The notes under the pieces: generated by a model
Database searches by the model: none
What the model was told of the DNA's origin: nothing
Seen by the model: only the letters and a program-made list of their open reading frames with translations
Made by a program: the position numbers and the translations under genes
In this document: piece by piece, positions 28,416 through 37,274 of the stretch
How the letters are laid out: every line of letters begins with the position of its first letter
How positions within the stretch are numbered: the first letter of the stretch is position 1
DNA from: Pseudomonadales bacterium
GTDB lineage: Bacteria; Pseudomonadota; Gammaproteobacteria; Pseudomonadales; UBA7434
Length of the DNA: 42,971 nucleotides
Assembly (NCBI GenBank): GCA_028223755.1
Contig: JAOIUY010000015.1
Coordinates: 1-42,971, forward strand
Reading direction: 5' to 3'

Positions 28416-28901
28416 CTATAATCGTAAACGATCCAAAGAGAGTTTAACCAACGGCCAGATAAGCGCGCTGACTAATGCTGGAACAAGAAAGGCCAACGTG
28501 TGATAACTGCCGCCCGTCAAACCATGAACCCAATAACCAATGAGCTGATGAATACCAACTAACACAAATACTGAGGCAGCCTGTTCAAACACACCAAACA
28601 TACGCAAGCGTTGATGCAATAAAAAACAGACATACGCTAGCACCGTCAAACCTAAAGCATTCTGTGAGAGCACCACACCTTCTAACAAATCCATTGTCAG
28701 CCCTAAACACCAGGCGTAAACCATACCAAAACGGAATGGCGCAGCGACGACCCAATAAACAACAATTAATGCTGCAAATTCTGGACGTAACCATTGCGCC
28801 CAATCAGGCAGCGGCCATACCGAAAACGTAAGTGCCGCCACCACGCTAATAACCACAACACCCCAAGGCATCATTTCGGGGCTATCAATACCTCGAATCA
28901 T
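28416..28901 (-). CDS. mreD: Rod shape-determining protein MreD
   Basis: Inner-membrane component of the elongasome. 161 residues, almost entirely hydrophobic with about five helices, containing LRPEFAALIVVYWVVAAPFRFGMVYAWCLGLTMDLLEG and QRLRMF. The position directly after mreC (44-bp gap) supports the call. Confidence 0.93.
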   Translation of the reverse strand: MIRGIDSPEMMPWGVVVISVVAALTFSVWPLPDWAQWLRPEFAALIVVYWVVAAPFRFGMVYAWCLGLTMDLLEGVVLSQNALGLTVLAYVCFLLHQRLRMFGVFEQAASVFVLVGIHQLIGYWVHGLTGGSYHTLAFLVPALVSALIWPLVKLSLDRLRL

Positions 28902-28945
28902 AAGCCTACCATCAGGTATTCACGCATGACTGCGAAACAACAGCA

Positions 28946-29776
28946 TCACTGTGAACGCTCGCCAGCAAAAACTAATAGAACAAAACGGCTGCGATCTAAC
29001 TTAGCACTGGGTCTAGCAATAACTTTTAAAAAGGGTTTACCCGGATCTTGAACAACTGATTCTACTACCCCCACTGGATAGCCAACAGGGAAGCGCTGAC
29101 CTAAACCCGAACTCACTAACAAATCACCCGCTTTAATATCGGTGGTTGCAACTACATTGGGCAGCATTAAAGTATCGATTCGCCCCGAACCTTCAGCAAT
29201 AGCACGCACACCGTTGCGATTAACTTGCACAGGAATTGAATGCCGCGAATCGCTAATTAAAATAACCCGTGACTGACGAGCATTAACCTCAACCACCTGC
29301 CCCATAAGTCCGTAGGCATCAATCGCCGGCTGACCAATATATACGCCTTCATTGGTGCCTTTATTAATAACAATTTGCTGCTTTAAAGGGTCGGGAGAAA
29401 CATTCACTAACTCGGCAATCAAGACACTGTCTTGCAGAACCGTTGATGAACTCAGTAACTCACGCAAACGTACATTTTCTGCCGTTAACGACACAAACTT
29501 TTGTAGCTTTCCATGCAAAATGCGCGCTTCGTTATGTAAACGCTCATTCTCTGACATGAGTGTTTCGCGAGAAGTAAAATAAGAATCAAAACCCTGCACA
29601 ATATTGCTAGGGCTATTGGCCAGCCAATAAAAAGGAATAGAAATATAAGATAAGGCAACGCGCGTGGTACCAGTCACATGCGTTTTATAATCGGCGGCAA
29701 TTAAAAAAAGCGAAATTAGACCCAGCACTAACAGACGCGCGCCGATCGAAGGGGATTTTCCAAAAATGGGTTTAAT
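28946..29776 (-). CDS. mreC: Rod shape-determining protein MreC, probable AUU start
   Basis: Single-pass periplasmic scaffold of the elongasome. One membrane helix (LLVLGLISLFLIAADYKT), a coiled coil (about 70-110), then the beta-barrel core (VVINKG-type repeats, QPAIDAYGLMGQVVEV, SDSRHSIPVQVNRNGVRAIAEG, DLLVSSGLGQRFPVGYPVGVV). The only ordinary start (GTG at 29728) would remove the conserved N terminus. Upstream in the same frame are KPIFGKSPSIGARLL codons like other MreC proteins, then a stop; no ATG/GTG/TTG lies between. An ATT at 29774-29776 has GGAG 7 nt upstream, so I place the start there (276 residues). The alternative is a one-base insertion after an ATG. Confidence 0.9.
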   Translation of the reverse strand: MKPIFGKSPSIGARLLVLGLISLFLIAADYKTHVTGTTRVALSYISIPFYWLANSPSNIVQGFDSYFTSRETLMSENERLHNEARILHGKLQKFVSLTAENVRLRELLSSSTVLQDSVLIAELVNVSPDPLKQQIVINKGTNEGVYIGQPAIDAYGLMGQVVEVNARQSRVILISDSRHSIPVQVNRNGVRAIAEGSGRIDTLMLPNVVATTDIKAGDLLVSSGLGQRFPVGYPVGVVESVVQDPGKPFLKVIARPSAKLDRSRFVLLVFAGERSQ

Positions 29777-29823
29777 GGTGCATCTCCGATATCAACTATC
29801 AACCATTATAATTAATGGTTGAA

Positions 29824-30873
<1,050 letters not shown>

Positions 30874-31037
30874 TCACTTTTAAAGGATGGCAGCCTTTAG
30901 TTATTATTCAGACGCGGCAGTTAAGGCCATGACAGAAAAAATAACAGGCTTTTTAACCAAAGTGCTCGTCTAAATCGGACAAAGCCCCTCGTTTTTTGGC
31001 ACAATCCACTCACCCTTTTGCCCAAACAGGACTAATA

Positions 31038-31100
31038 ATGGCCAGTGCAATTTTATGCGCCCCAAGTTATCGGCAAACTGTAACAATGGCGGGGATTTAG
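31038..31100 (+). CDS. Possible 20-residue small ORF upstream of gatC
   Basis: ATG with AGGA 6 nt upstream, 20 codons, TAG stop (product begins MASAILCAPS). I do not recognise it. The good SD is the only positive evidence; it could be a leader peptide or chance. Confidence 0.15.
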   Translation: MASAILCAPSYRQTVTMAGI

Positions 31101-31259
31101 GGCAAGGCTGAAATGTGATAAGTTAGCGCTTTTATTGGTTTTAACGGCGATTGTTTGGATTTTAAGGTTATTGTTTAAAATTTAATAAGGTAAATCTTGT
31201 TTGAGATTCACTTTAGCCGCAACACTCCCGATTCAACAAGCCATGTCGTTAGTCTTCAG

Positions 31260-31285
31260 CGATGAAAATTGAACCAATTTCATCG
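31260..31285. repeat. Inverted repeat upstream of gatC
   Basis: CGATGAAAATT and AATTTCATCG pair over 10 bp with one bulged A and a short loop, about 75 bp before the gatC start. No T-tail. Candidate operator or leader structure. Confidence 0.45.
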
Positions 31286-31361
31286 TAATAGCGCTATCGC
31301 CAAACGTTTAAAAAGCAACCGCTGGATCAACCAGCCATTTAACAATGAGTAAGTAAGCATC

Positions 31362-31661
31362 ATGACAATTACACCCGAACAAATCGCCATAACCGCTGGT
31401 TTGGCAAAACTCAAAATCGATGGCGACGATGCAATTGAAGTCGCTAAGCGTATTGGTGCCATTTTAGAATTAGTTGACCAAATGCAAGCCGTGGATACCA
31501 GCAACGTCGAACCCATGGCCAACTCTCTCGATGCCGTCCAACGCCTGCGAGCCGATAATGCTATTCGACCCGAGAATCCTATCGAGACGCGAGACGCGCT
31601 GCAACAAATCGCTCCCGCTATCGAAGAAGGTTTGTTTTTAGTGCCTAAAGTAATTGATTGA
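31362..31661 (+). CDS. gatC: Asp-tRNA(Asn)/Glu-tRNA(Gln) amidotransferase subunit C
   Basis: Small stabilising subunit (99 residues) of the GatCAB complex, which amidates mischarged Glu-tRNA(Gln) and/or Asp-tRNA(Asn). GLAKLKIDGDD, KRIGAILELVDQMQAVDTSNVEPMANSL and LRADNAIRP are typical. First of gatC-gatA-gatB, divergent from mreB as in Pseudomonas. The last codons and stop are repeated just downstream (31647-31681). Confidence 0.95.
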   Translation: MTITPEQIAITAGLAKLKIDGDDAIEVAKRIGAILELVDQMQAVDTSNVEPMANSLDAVQRLRADNAIRPENPIETRDALQQIAPAIEEGLFLVPKVID

Positions 31662-31681
31662 AACAGAAAGTGATTGATTAA
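31647..31681 (+). repeat. Duplicated 3' end of gatC
   Basis: AAAGTAATTGATTGA, which holds the gatC stop (TGA at 31659-31661), recurs at 31667-31681 as AAAGTGATTGATTAA with period 20. Confidence 0.6.
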
Positions 31682-31734
31682 CAATATTCTCAATTTATAA
31701 AAAACCCTTTTACCTACAGATATAACACTTGCCA

Positions 31735-33195
31735 ATGAAACCCTTACACGAATTAACGCTTGCAGAAATTCAATCATTACTGCAACAAAAGCAGCTATCT
31801 TCACGCGAGATCACGCAACATTATCTCGATCGTATAGCGCAGCAAAACAGCACTTACAACTGCTATATCAGTATCGATGATCAAGGCGCCCTAAGCGCCG
31901 CTGATGCAGCCGATGCCGCTATCGCGGGCGGTGCTAATGGCGCATTGCTCGGCGTACCCTTTGCCCATAAAGATATTTTTTGCACCCAAGGTATTAAAAC
32001 CACCTGCGGTTCAAAAATGTTAGATAACTTTATTCCGCCTTACGACGCGACCGTGGTTGCAAAAATGAAAGCCGATGGTGCCGTCATGTTGGGTAAAACC
32101 AATATGGACGAATTTGCGATGGGCTCATCAAACGAAACCAGTTATTTTGGCGCCGTTAAAAACCCTTGGGACCTCGATACTGTTCCAGGTGGTTCATCGG
32201 GCGGTTCTGCCGCTGCAGTTGCGGCACGACTCGCTCCAGCCGCGACAGGCACCGATACCGGCGGCTCCATTCGCCAGCCCGCAGCACTGTGTGGCATTAC
32301 TGGCTTAAAACCCACTTATGGTCGCGTTAGCCGCTACGGCATGATTGCCTTTGCCTCTAGCTTAGATCAAGCCGGCCCCATGACGCGCACAGCTGAAGAT
32401 GCCGCCTTATTGCTTAACAGCATGTCAGGACATGACGCAAAAGATTCAACCAGCACCGACATTGCCGTGCCCGACTACACCGCGACACTCAACCAGCCAA
32501 TTAAAGGCTTAAAGATTGGTTTACCAAAAGAGTATTTCGATGATCGACTAGACACTGCCATGGCTAGCAAAGTACAAGCAGCACTGGCTGAGCTCGAAAA
32601 ACTCGGCGCAGTACTGGTTGATATTGAATTACCCAACTCAGCGCTATCCGTGCCCGCGTATTACGTGATTGCACCCGCCGAAGCTTCGTCTAACTTATCG
32701 CGCTTTGATGGCGTACGTTATGGCTACCGCTGCGAGAACCCCAAAGACCTAGAAGATTTGTATACACGCACGCGTACCGAAGGCTTTGGCGATGAAGTAA
32801 AACGTCGCATCTTAGTTGGTGCCTATGCGCTATCGGCAGGTTACTACGACGCTTACTATCGAAAAGCACAACAAGTGCGCCGTTTAATTAAACAAGACTT
32901 CGTCAGCGCCTTTGAAAAAGTCGATATTATTGCCGGCCCCACCTCACCCTCACCCGCGTTCAAGTTTGGTGAAAAAGGGGATGACCCAGTGGCCATGTAT
33001 TTAGAAGATATTTACACCATAGCCGTGAACTTAGCAGGTTTACCTGCGATGTCACTGCCCGCTGGCATGATGAACAACATGCCTGTTGGTTTACAGTTAG
33101 TCGGTAACTATTTTGCCGAACAACAACTATTAAATGCCGCACACCAATTTCAAACAGTTACCGACTGGCATCAACAGTCGCCTGTAACTGATTAA
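31735..33195 (+). CDS. gatA: Asp-tRNA(Asn)/Glu-tRNA(Gln) amidotransferase subunit A
   Basis: Amidase that releases ammonia from glutamine for GatB. From the ATG at 31735 it is 486 residues; an in-frame TTG six bases earlier is unlikely. Amidase signature complete: catalytic Lys 79 in FAHKDIF and the two serines in [38 protein letters not shown], followed by [13 protein letters not shown]. The middle gene of gatC-gatA-gatB. A period-12 repeat begins at its stop codon. Confidence 0.97.
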   Translation: MKPLHELTLAEIQSLLQQKQLSSREITQHYLDRIAQQNSTYNCYISIDDQGALSAADAADAAIAGGANGALLGVPFAHKDIFCTQGIKTTCGSKMLDNFIPPYDATVVAKMKADGAVMLGKTNMDEFAMGSSNETSYFGAVKNPWDLDTVPGGSSGGSAAAVAARLAPAATGTDTGGSIRQPAALCGITGLKPTYGRVSRYGMIAFASSLDQAGPMTRTAEDAALLLNSMSGHDAKDSTSTDIAVPDYTATLNQPIKGLKIGLPKEYFDDRLDTAMASKVQAALAELEKLGAVLVDIELPNSALSVPAYYVIAPAEASSNLSRFDGVRYGYRCENPKDLEDLYTRTRTEGFGDEVKRRILVGAYALSAGYYDAYYRKAQQVRRLIKQDFVSAFEKVDIIAGPTSPSPAFKFGEKGDDPVAMYLEDIYTIAVNLAGLPAMSLPAGMMNNMPVGLQLVGNYFAEQQLLNAAHQFQTVTDWHQQSPVTD

Positions 33196-33222
33196 AGGAC
33201 AGATTAAAGAACTGATTAAAAA
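33187..33222 (+). repeat. Period-12 repeat beginning at the gatA stop codon
   Basis: ACTGATTAAAGG, ACAGATTAAAGA, ACTGATTAAAAA: the last sense codons and TAA stop of gatA appear three times in phase, giving three in-frame TAA codons. Confidence 0.75.
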
Positions 33223-33280
33223 CGTTAGTTCGGCAATACAGTATTATTCATTGATTATTTAGAGACAAGGTTACAACGAT

Positions 33281-34729
33281 ATGCAGTGGGAAACCGTGAT
33301 TGGCTTAGAGGTTCATGTACAACTAGCCACCCAATCAAAAATATTTAGCGGCTCATCAGCCGCTTTTGGCGCAGCCGCAAATACACAGGCTGATATCGTC
33401 GATTTAGCGCTGCCTGGCACCTTGCCAGTAGCCAATCTTCAAGCGTTTAAAAGCGCCATCATGTTTGGCTTAGCTATTGATGCTGAAATTGGTAAAGAGT
33501 CTGTTTTTGAGCGTAAAAACTATTTTTATCCCGACTTGCCTAAAGGCTATCAAACCACGCAATTAGAAAAACCGATTGTCGGTCTTGGCCACATCGCCAT
33601 TCCTACAGAGACCGAAGGTGAAATTAAACAAGTCCGCATTCACCACGCGCACCTTGAAGAAGATGCCGGTAAATCATTGCATGAAGATTTCCATGGTATG
33701 TCAGGTATTGATTTAAATCGTGCTGGCACGCCGCTAATAGAAATTGTTTCTGAACCCGATATGCGCTCATCCACCGAAGCCATCGCGTTTTTGAAAAAAG
33801 TCCATGCCATTGTCACTTACCTTGGTATTTCTGATGGCGACATGTCGCAAGGTTCACTGCGCTGTGATGCCAACGTATCGATTCGTCCAATGGGCGAAGA
33901 AACGCTCGGCACCCGTACGGAAATAAAAAATCTTAACTCATTCCGCTTTATAGAAAGAGCCATTCACGTTGAAGTCGACAGACAAATTGACTTACTTGAA
34001 AGTGGCGGTGAAGTTAAACAAGAAACACGTCTTTACGATAGCGATAAAAACGAAACACGCAGTATGCGCAGCAAAGAGGAAGCTAACGACTATCGCTACT
34101 TCCCCTGCCCTGATTTGTTACCCGTTATTATTGATGATCAAACGATTGATGAGCTACGCGCCATCATGCCGGAACTGCCTGAGCAAAAACTGCAACGCTT
34201 TCAAGAACAGTTTTCTCTATCCGCTTACGATGCGTCCATACTCACCGAGCAACGCAGCATCGCAGATTTTTTTGAGACAACAGCCGATAACTGCGGCGAT
34301 GCCAAGCTCTCAGCCAACTGGGTAATGGGTGAATTGTCGGGGCATCTCAATAAACATGATTTAAATATCGAGCAATCACCGGTAAGCGCCGATCAATTAG
34401 CGCAATTAATCAGCCGTATAAAAGACAACACCATCTCGGGTAAAATCGCCAAGCAAGTGTTTGAAGCCATGTGCGCCAACGAAGGCAGCGCCGACGACAT
34501 TATTGAAGCGAAAGGATTAAAACAAGTCAGTGATAGCGGTGCCATTGAAGCGATGGTTGATGAAGTCATCAATAGCAGCCCAGATCAAGTTGCACAGTAT
34601 CGTGCCGCTGAACCCGACAAACGCAAAAAATTGATTGGCTTTTTTGTTGGGCAAGTAATGAAAGTCTCTAAAGGTCAAGCGAACCCTGGCCAAGTGAATC
34701 AGATACTGGCGAAAAAACTGAACGACTAA
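33281..34729 (+). CDS. gatB: Asp-tRNA(Asn)/Glu-tRNA(Gln) amidotransferase subunit B
   Basis: Kinase/amidotransferase subunit, 482 residues. [26 protein letters not shown] at the N terminus, [69 protein letters not shown], then the helical and YqeY-like tail ([26 protein letters not shown]). Complete, and close behind gatA. Confidence 0.98.
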   Translation: MQWETVIGLEVHVQLATQSKIFSGSSAAFGAAANTQADIVDLALPGTLPVANLQAFKSAIMFGLAIDAEIGKESVFERKNYFYPDLPKGYQTTQLEKPIVGLGHIAIPTETEGEIKQVRIHHAHLEEDAGKSLHEDFHGMSGIDLNRAGTPLIEIVSEPDMRSSTEAIAFLKKVHAIVTYLGISDGDMSQGSLRCDANVSIRPMGEETLGTRTEIKNLNSFRFIERAIHVEVDRQIDLLESGGEVKQETRLYDSDKNETRSMRSKEEANDYRYFPCPDLLPVIIDDQTIDELRAIMPELPEQKLQRFQEQFSLSAYDASILTEQRSIADFFETTADNCGDAKLSANWVMGELSGHLNKHDLNIEQSPVSADQLAQLISRIKDNTISGKIAKQVFEAMCANEGSADDIIEAKGLKQVSDSGAIEAMVDEVINSSPDQVAQYRAAEPDKRKKLIGFFVGQVMKVSKGQANPGQVNQILAKKLND

Positions 34730-34791
34730 TAGGAATGTTTATACTCTTGGCTAGGCATTAAAATGTTTAGCATCGTAATAAAGGTAATCTC

Positions 34792-35082
34792 ATGGTTTTA
34801 AAGAAAGACAAAGAAAAAGTCATTGACCCCGTTTGGGGTGAAGAGCGGATCCGCGAATTTTTAGATCTGCAAGCGCCAGCAGGAGAAAACGCTGATCATC
34901 ATAAATTACTCAAAGCCTACCAAAGTATGCGCCCTGAAGATTTTGAAACCTTTATTGGTTTTTTTGTTGCCGCCAATGGCAATTTAGAAGCACAAAACCT
35001 AGAAGGGAAAACCGTAGCCGAATTAATTAGCACACACCGCTACAGCCAACCCTATCTTGATGCGATAACTAAACAGCACTAG
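34792..35082 (+). CDS. PA4642-family small conserved protein
   Basis: 96 residues, soluble, function unknown. The pattern KKDKEKVIDPVWGEERIREFLDLQAP...HKLLKAYQSMRPEDFETFIGFFVAANGNLEAQN.EGKTVAELI..HRYSQPYLDAI resembles the small conserved protein called PA4642 in Pseudomonas aeruginosa. It follows gatB by 62 bp and could share its transcript. The family name is recalled, not searched. Confidence 0.75.
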   Translation: MVLKKDKEKVIDPVWGEERIREFLDLQAPAGENADHHKLLKAYQSMRPEDFETFIGFFVAANGNLEAQNLEGKTVAELISTHRYSQPYLDAITKQH

Positions 35083-35099
35083 CCACTGTACTAGTGACT
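35076..35099 (+). repeat. Period-12 imperfect repeat at the PA4642-like stop codon
   Basis: CACTAGCCACTG and TACTAGTGACTG match at 9 of 12 positions and repeat the TAG stop in frame. Confidence 0.45.
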
Positions 35100-35470
35100 G
35101 TTTAACCAGTGCATTACTAAAAAAATTAATGGCATGCCAACAACCCTCGCACCCGCCAAGTCACCACTAAAATAAATCGTTATTTTCTATTGCCGCCTTT
35201 AACAGTGTTTTTTACTGTTTTATGCGGCTATTTGCATTTTTTTCTTGATTAATAAATGCACCAAAAACTGATTTTTTTCAATAAATCAGCACAAAAATTG
35301 GTCATTATTTAAAAGAAAACTTATAAACCTTTAATTTTATACAAAAAAAACAGCCGCTTACGCGCACCATCATGGTACTTTCGATTTGCGTCGAACTAAT
35401 CTTCGCAACAATATTATTAATTTAGCAAAATTATTTTTCTGTTTATAACTAAAACTTGAGGTAGAAAATT
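35083..35470. other. Intergenic region before the small membrane protein
   Basis: 388 bp, very AT-rich in its second half. It holds a terminator-like hairpin (35192-35228) and many A/T-rich -10-like hexamers, but I cannot single out one promoter. No ORF is credible. Confidence 0.5.
35192..35240 (+). terminator. Candidate terminator after the gatCAB run
   Basis: GCCGC...AACAGT pairs with ACTGTT...GCGGC (two stems with an internal loop, 7-nt T-rich loop), followed at a distance by TTTTTTT. Imperfect, so moderate confidence. Confidence 0.4.
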
Positions 35471-35782
35471 ATGAGTCTAATACAAATTGTACGTTTAGTA
35501 GCCATTGCGGTCGCTGTGATTGGAGCATTTGTAGCCATCCCAGAAGCCGGTTTAATTATGGCAATCCTAGGTTTAGTGATTGGAGCTATTGGTGTAGAAG
35601 CAGATCGCGCCACAGCTTTCCTTGTTAGCGCTGTTGCGTTATCAGTGGTTGCCGGATCACTTGGTTCGATTCCTGTAGTAGGTGAGTATGCAACTTCTAT
35701 CCTTAGCAATGCTAGCGCAATCTTTAACGCAGGCGCAGTTGCTGTTATCGTTATGGGCATCAAAGACCGCGTAACAGAATAA
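35471..35782 (+). CDS. Small hydrophobic membrane protein of unknown function
   Basis: 103 residues with about three membrane helices (LVAIAVAVIGAFVAI, GLIMAILGLVIGAIGV, FLVSAVALSVVAGSL) and a fourth hydrophobic stretch near the C terminus, which ends in the charged IKDRVTE. There is no signal peptide. GAGG lies before the ATG, and an excellent terminator follows, so this is a true monocistronic gene. I do not recognise the family. It converges on alkB; nothing links it to alkane use except position. Confidence 0.8.
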   Translation: MSLIQIVRLVAIAVAVIGAFVAIPEAGLIMAILGLVIGAIGVEADRATAFLVSAVALSVVAGSLGSIPVVGEYATSILSNASAIFNAGAVAVIVMGIKDRVTE

Positions 35783-35795
35783 TTGGTCTGCTAAT

Positions 35796-35827
35796 AAAAA
35801 AAGGCTCGCTTTATGCGAGCCTTTTTT
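35796..35827. terminator. Bidirectional intrinsic terminator
   Basis: GGCTCGC and GCGAGCC form a perfect 7-bp stem with a 5-nt loop, flanked by A7 on the left and T6 on the right, so it works in both directions. It ends the small membrane gene (+) and would also serve alkB (-). Confidence 0.9.
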
Positions 35828-35830
35828 GTC

Positions 35831-35890
35831 TACCTTTCTTGCACTTACCTTTCTTGCACTTACCTTTCTTGCACTTACCTTGTCCGCACT
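35831..35890. repeat. 15-bp tandem repeat immediately downstream of alkB
   Basis: Three identical units of TACCTTTCTTGCACT (35831-35875) and a fourth diverged unit (35876-35890, 11 of 15) that reaches the alkB stop codon. Read on the minus strand in the alkB frame, the units encode Gly-Lys-Cys-Lys-Lys repeats. Confidence 0.9.
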
Positions 35891-37061
35891 AACCATAACG
35901 AGAATAAATGGCAGCTTTCTTGTTGGGATCCATATTCACTTTCGACAAATCACCCTGAATATGCGGCAGCGCAAGTAATCGCTTATCCATCACAGAAAAC
36001 CATAAACGCGGTATATAAGCCAATACGTACATGCCAAAATAACCATTGGGCATTTCAGGTATATCAGGAAAATTTCGTAAGCTCTGATACCGACGAGTAG
36101 GATTAGTGTGATGATCAGAATGTCGCTCAAGATTAAACAGCATGAGATTGGTCAGGATATAATTAGCGTTCCATGAATGGTGCGGCTGGCAACGCTCATA
36201 ACGACCATTTTCCTTTTTCTGTCGCAGCAAACCATAATGTTCGACATAGTTAGCCGACGTGAGCTGGAACCAAGCCCAAAAATTATGCATTGCCAAAAAT
36301 GGCAACATAACCCAACCAAAAACATAGATAAGAGCGCCTTGTAATACCGCGCTTAAAAAATAGGATTGCAAAATTTCATTGTCAAAAGAAACCAGCGGTT
36401 TACCCTGTTTTTCTAGCCTTGCCTTCTCTAAAGCCCAGCCACGCAAAAAGTTTCCAGGTATCTCACGCAGCGCAAAGGCGTAGATCGATTCGCCCATACG
36501 AGAGCTTGCAGGGTCCTCTGGCGTTGCTACCGACACATGGTGACCACGATTGTGATCAACACAGAAATGACCATAAGCAGGCACAGCCATACACAGCTTT
36601 GCCAGTAGCTGCTCAGTAGATGTTTGTTTATGCCCTAGCTCATGCGCCGTGTTAATACTAAATCCGTTATAGCCACCAGCAACAATCGCCACCATCACAA
36701 TAGCCCACCAACTTAAATCGTTAGTGCCTACCAAATAAGCGGAAGCGATCAACACAATAAAATGCATTGGGATTGTGGCAAACGTTAAATAGCGATAATA
36801 AATATCCGCCTCAAGCTGAGGAACGATCTCTTCTGGTGGGTTATCACTATCACTGCCAATAATGCTATCAAGCAAAGGGACAATGAGATAAATAATTAAA
36901 ACAGGCAAACCGAGCGTCCACTCTAAACCGGTTTGTAGAAAAACAAACAGACCCAACAATGGCACCAACGTCATAGCAATAGATAACAGCCACAGATAGC
37001 GCTTACTGTCTTGATAAGAAATAAACCCCATCAACGGATCCTTAATTGAAAATGTCTTCAT
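35889..37061 (-). CDS. alkB: Alkane 1-monooxygenase (AlkB-type membrane di-iron hydroxylase)
   Basis: Integral-membrane enzyme that hydroxylates the terminal carbon of n-alkanes using rubredoxin as electron donor. 390 residues with about six helices. The di-iron histidine motifs are complete: HELGHK (140-145), DHNRGHH (169-175), NYVEHYG (271-277) and LERHSDHH (311-318). The second motif has Asp where EHNRGHH is usual, and the fourth has Glu for Gln (LQRHSDHHA is common). ATG start with GAAGGG upstream. Divergent from an AraC-type regulator; no rubredoxin gene is present nearby. After the TAG stop the frame continues 25 codons as a Cys/Lys-rich repeat tail to a TAA. Confidence 0.95.
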   Translation of the reverse strand: MKTFSIKDPLMGFISYQDSKRYLWLLSIAMTLVPLLGLFVFLQTGLEWTLGLPVLIIYLIVPLLDSIIGSDSDNPPEEIVPQLEADIYYRYLTFATIPMHFIVLIASAYLVGTNDLSWWAIVMVAIVAGGYNGFSINTAHELGHKQTSTEQLLAKLCMAVPAYGHFCVDHNRGHHVSVATPEDPASSRMGESIYAFALREIPGNFLRGWALEKARLEKQGKPLVSFDNEILQSYFLSAVLQGALIYVFGWVMLPFLAMHNFWAWFQLTSANYVEHYGLLRQKKENGRYERCQPHHSWNANYILTNLMLFNLERHSDHHTNPTRRYQSLRNFPDIPEMPNGYFGMYVLAYIPRLWFSVMDKRLLALPHIQGDLSKVNMDPNKKAAIYSRYG

Positions 37062-37110
37062 GTTCAGCCCTTCACCACAAGTCGCTATCTAAGAAGTTAC
37101 CCAATGAGTA

Positions 37111-37139
37111 TTTATAGTAGTTGACTCAACCATACACAT
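37111..37139 (-). promoter_or_regulatory. Candidate alkB promoter
   Basis: Minus-strand -10 TATAAA (37111-37116); 17 bp away the -35 position (37134-37139, ATGTGT) is poor. A weak -35 next to upstream phased repeats is what an activator-dependent promoter would look like. An 11-bp palindrome GTTGACTCAAC (37120-37130) lies between the boxes. Confidence 0.45.
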
Positions 37140-37141
37140 AG

Positions 37142-37224
37142 GGGTTAAATAGCATCAAATGAAGGGTGATATACCATCATTAATAAGGTCTTATACCGTC
37201 ATATTGGGAGTGAAATACCATCAC
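37142..37224. promoter_or_regulatory. Four phased operator repeats for the AraC-type regulator
   Basis: Sites at 37142-37158, 37164-37180, 37186-37202 and 37208-37224 share the consensus GGGTnwwATACCATCAy. Their cores (ATAGCATCA, ATACCATCA, ATACCGTCA, ATACCATCA) start at 37149, 37171, 37193 and 37215, exactly 22 bp apart. The site nearest alkB is about 10 bp upstream of its -35. AraC-family proteins usually bind direct repeats of about 17 bp through two helix-turn-helix motifs. Confidence 0.75.
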
Positions 37225-37274
37225 TTCTGAATTGATATCACCGTTAAGTGAAAACACATTGCCAGGGAGTTATC

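Noticed and set aside
30990-31010. Sigma-54 promoter (TTGGCAC) upstream of gatC
   Set aside because: The GGCAC element is present, but no TTGC element follows at the required distance.
31280-31804. 174-codon minus-strand ORF across gatC
   Set aside because: It lies fully antisense to gatC and the start of gatA, has no SD or family signature, and its hydrophobic look comes from the complementary codons.
35831-35890. CRISPR-like array
   Set aside because: The 15-bp units are contiguous with no spacers, and no cas genes are present.
35657-35896. Minus-strand ORF with VSARK repeats next to alkB
   Set aside because: The repeats come from the 15-bp array in another frame, and the rest is antisense to the small membrane protein. 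The alkB-frame reading of the array is the more interesting one.
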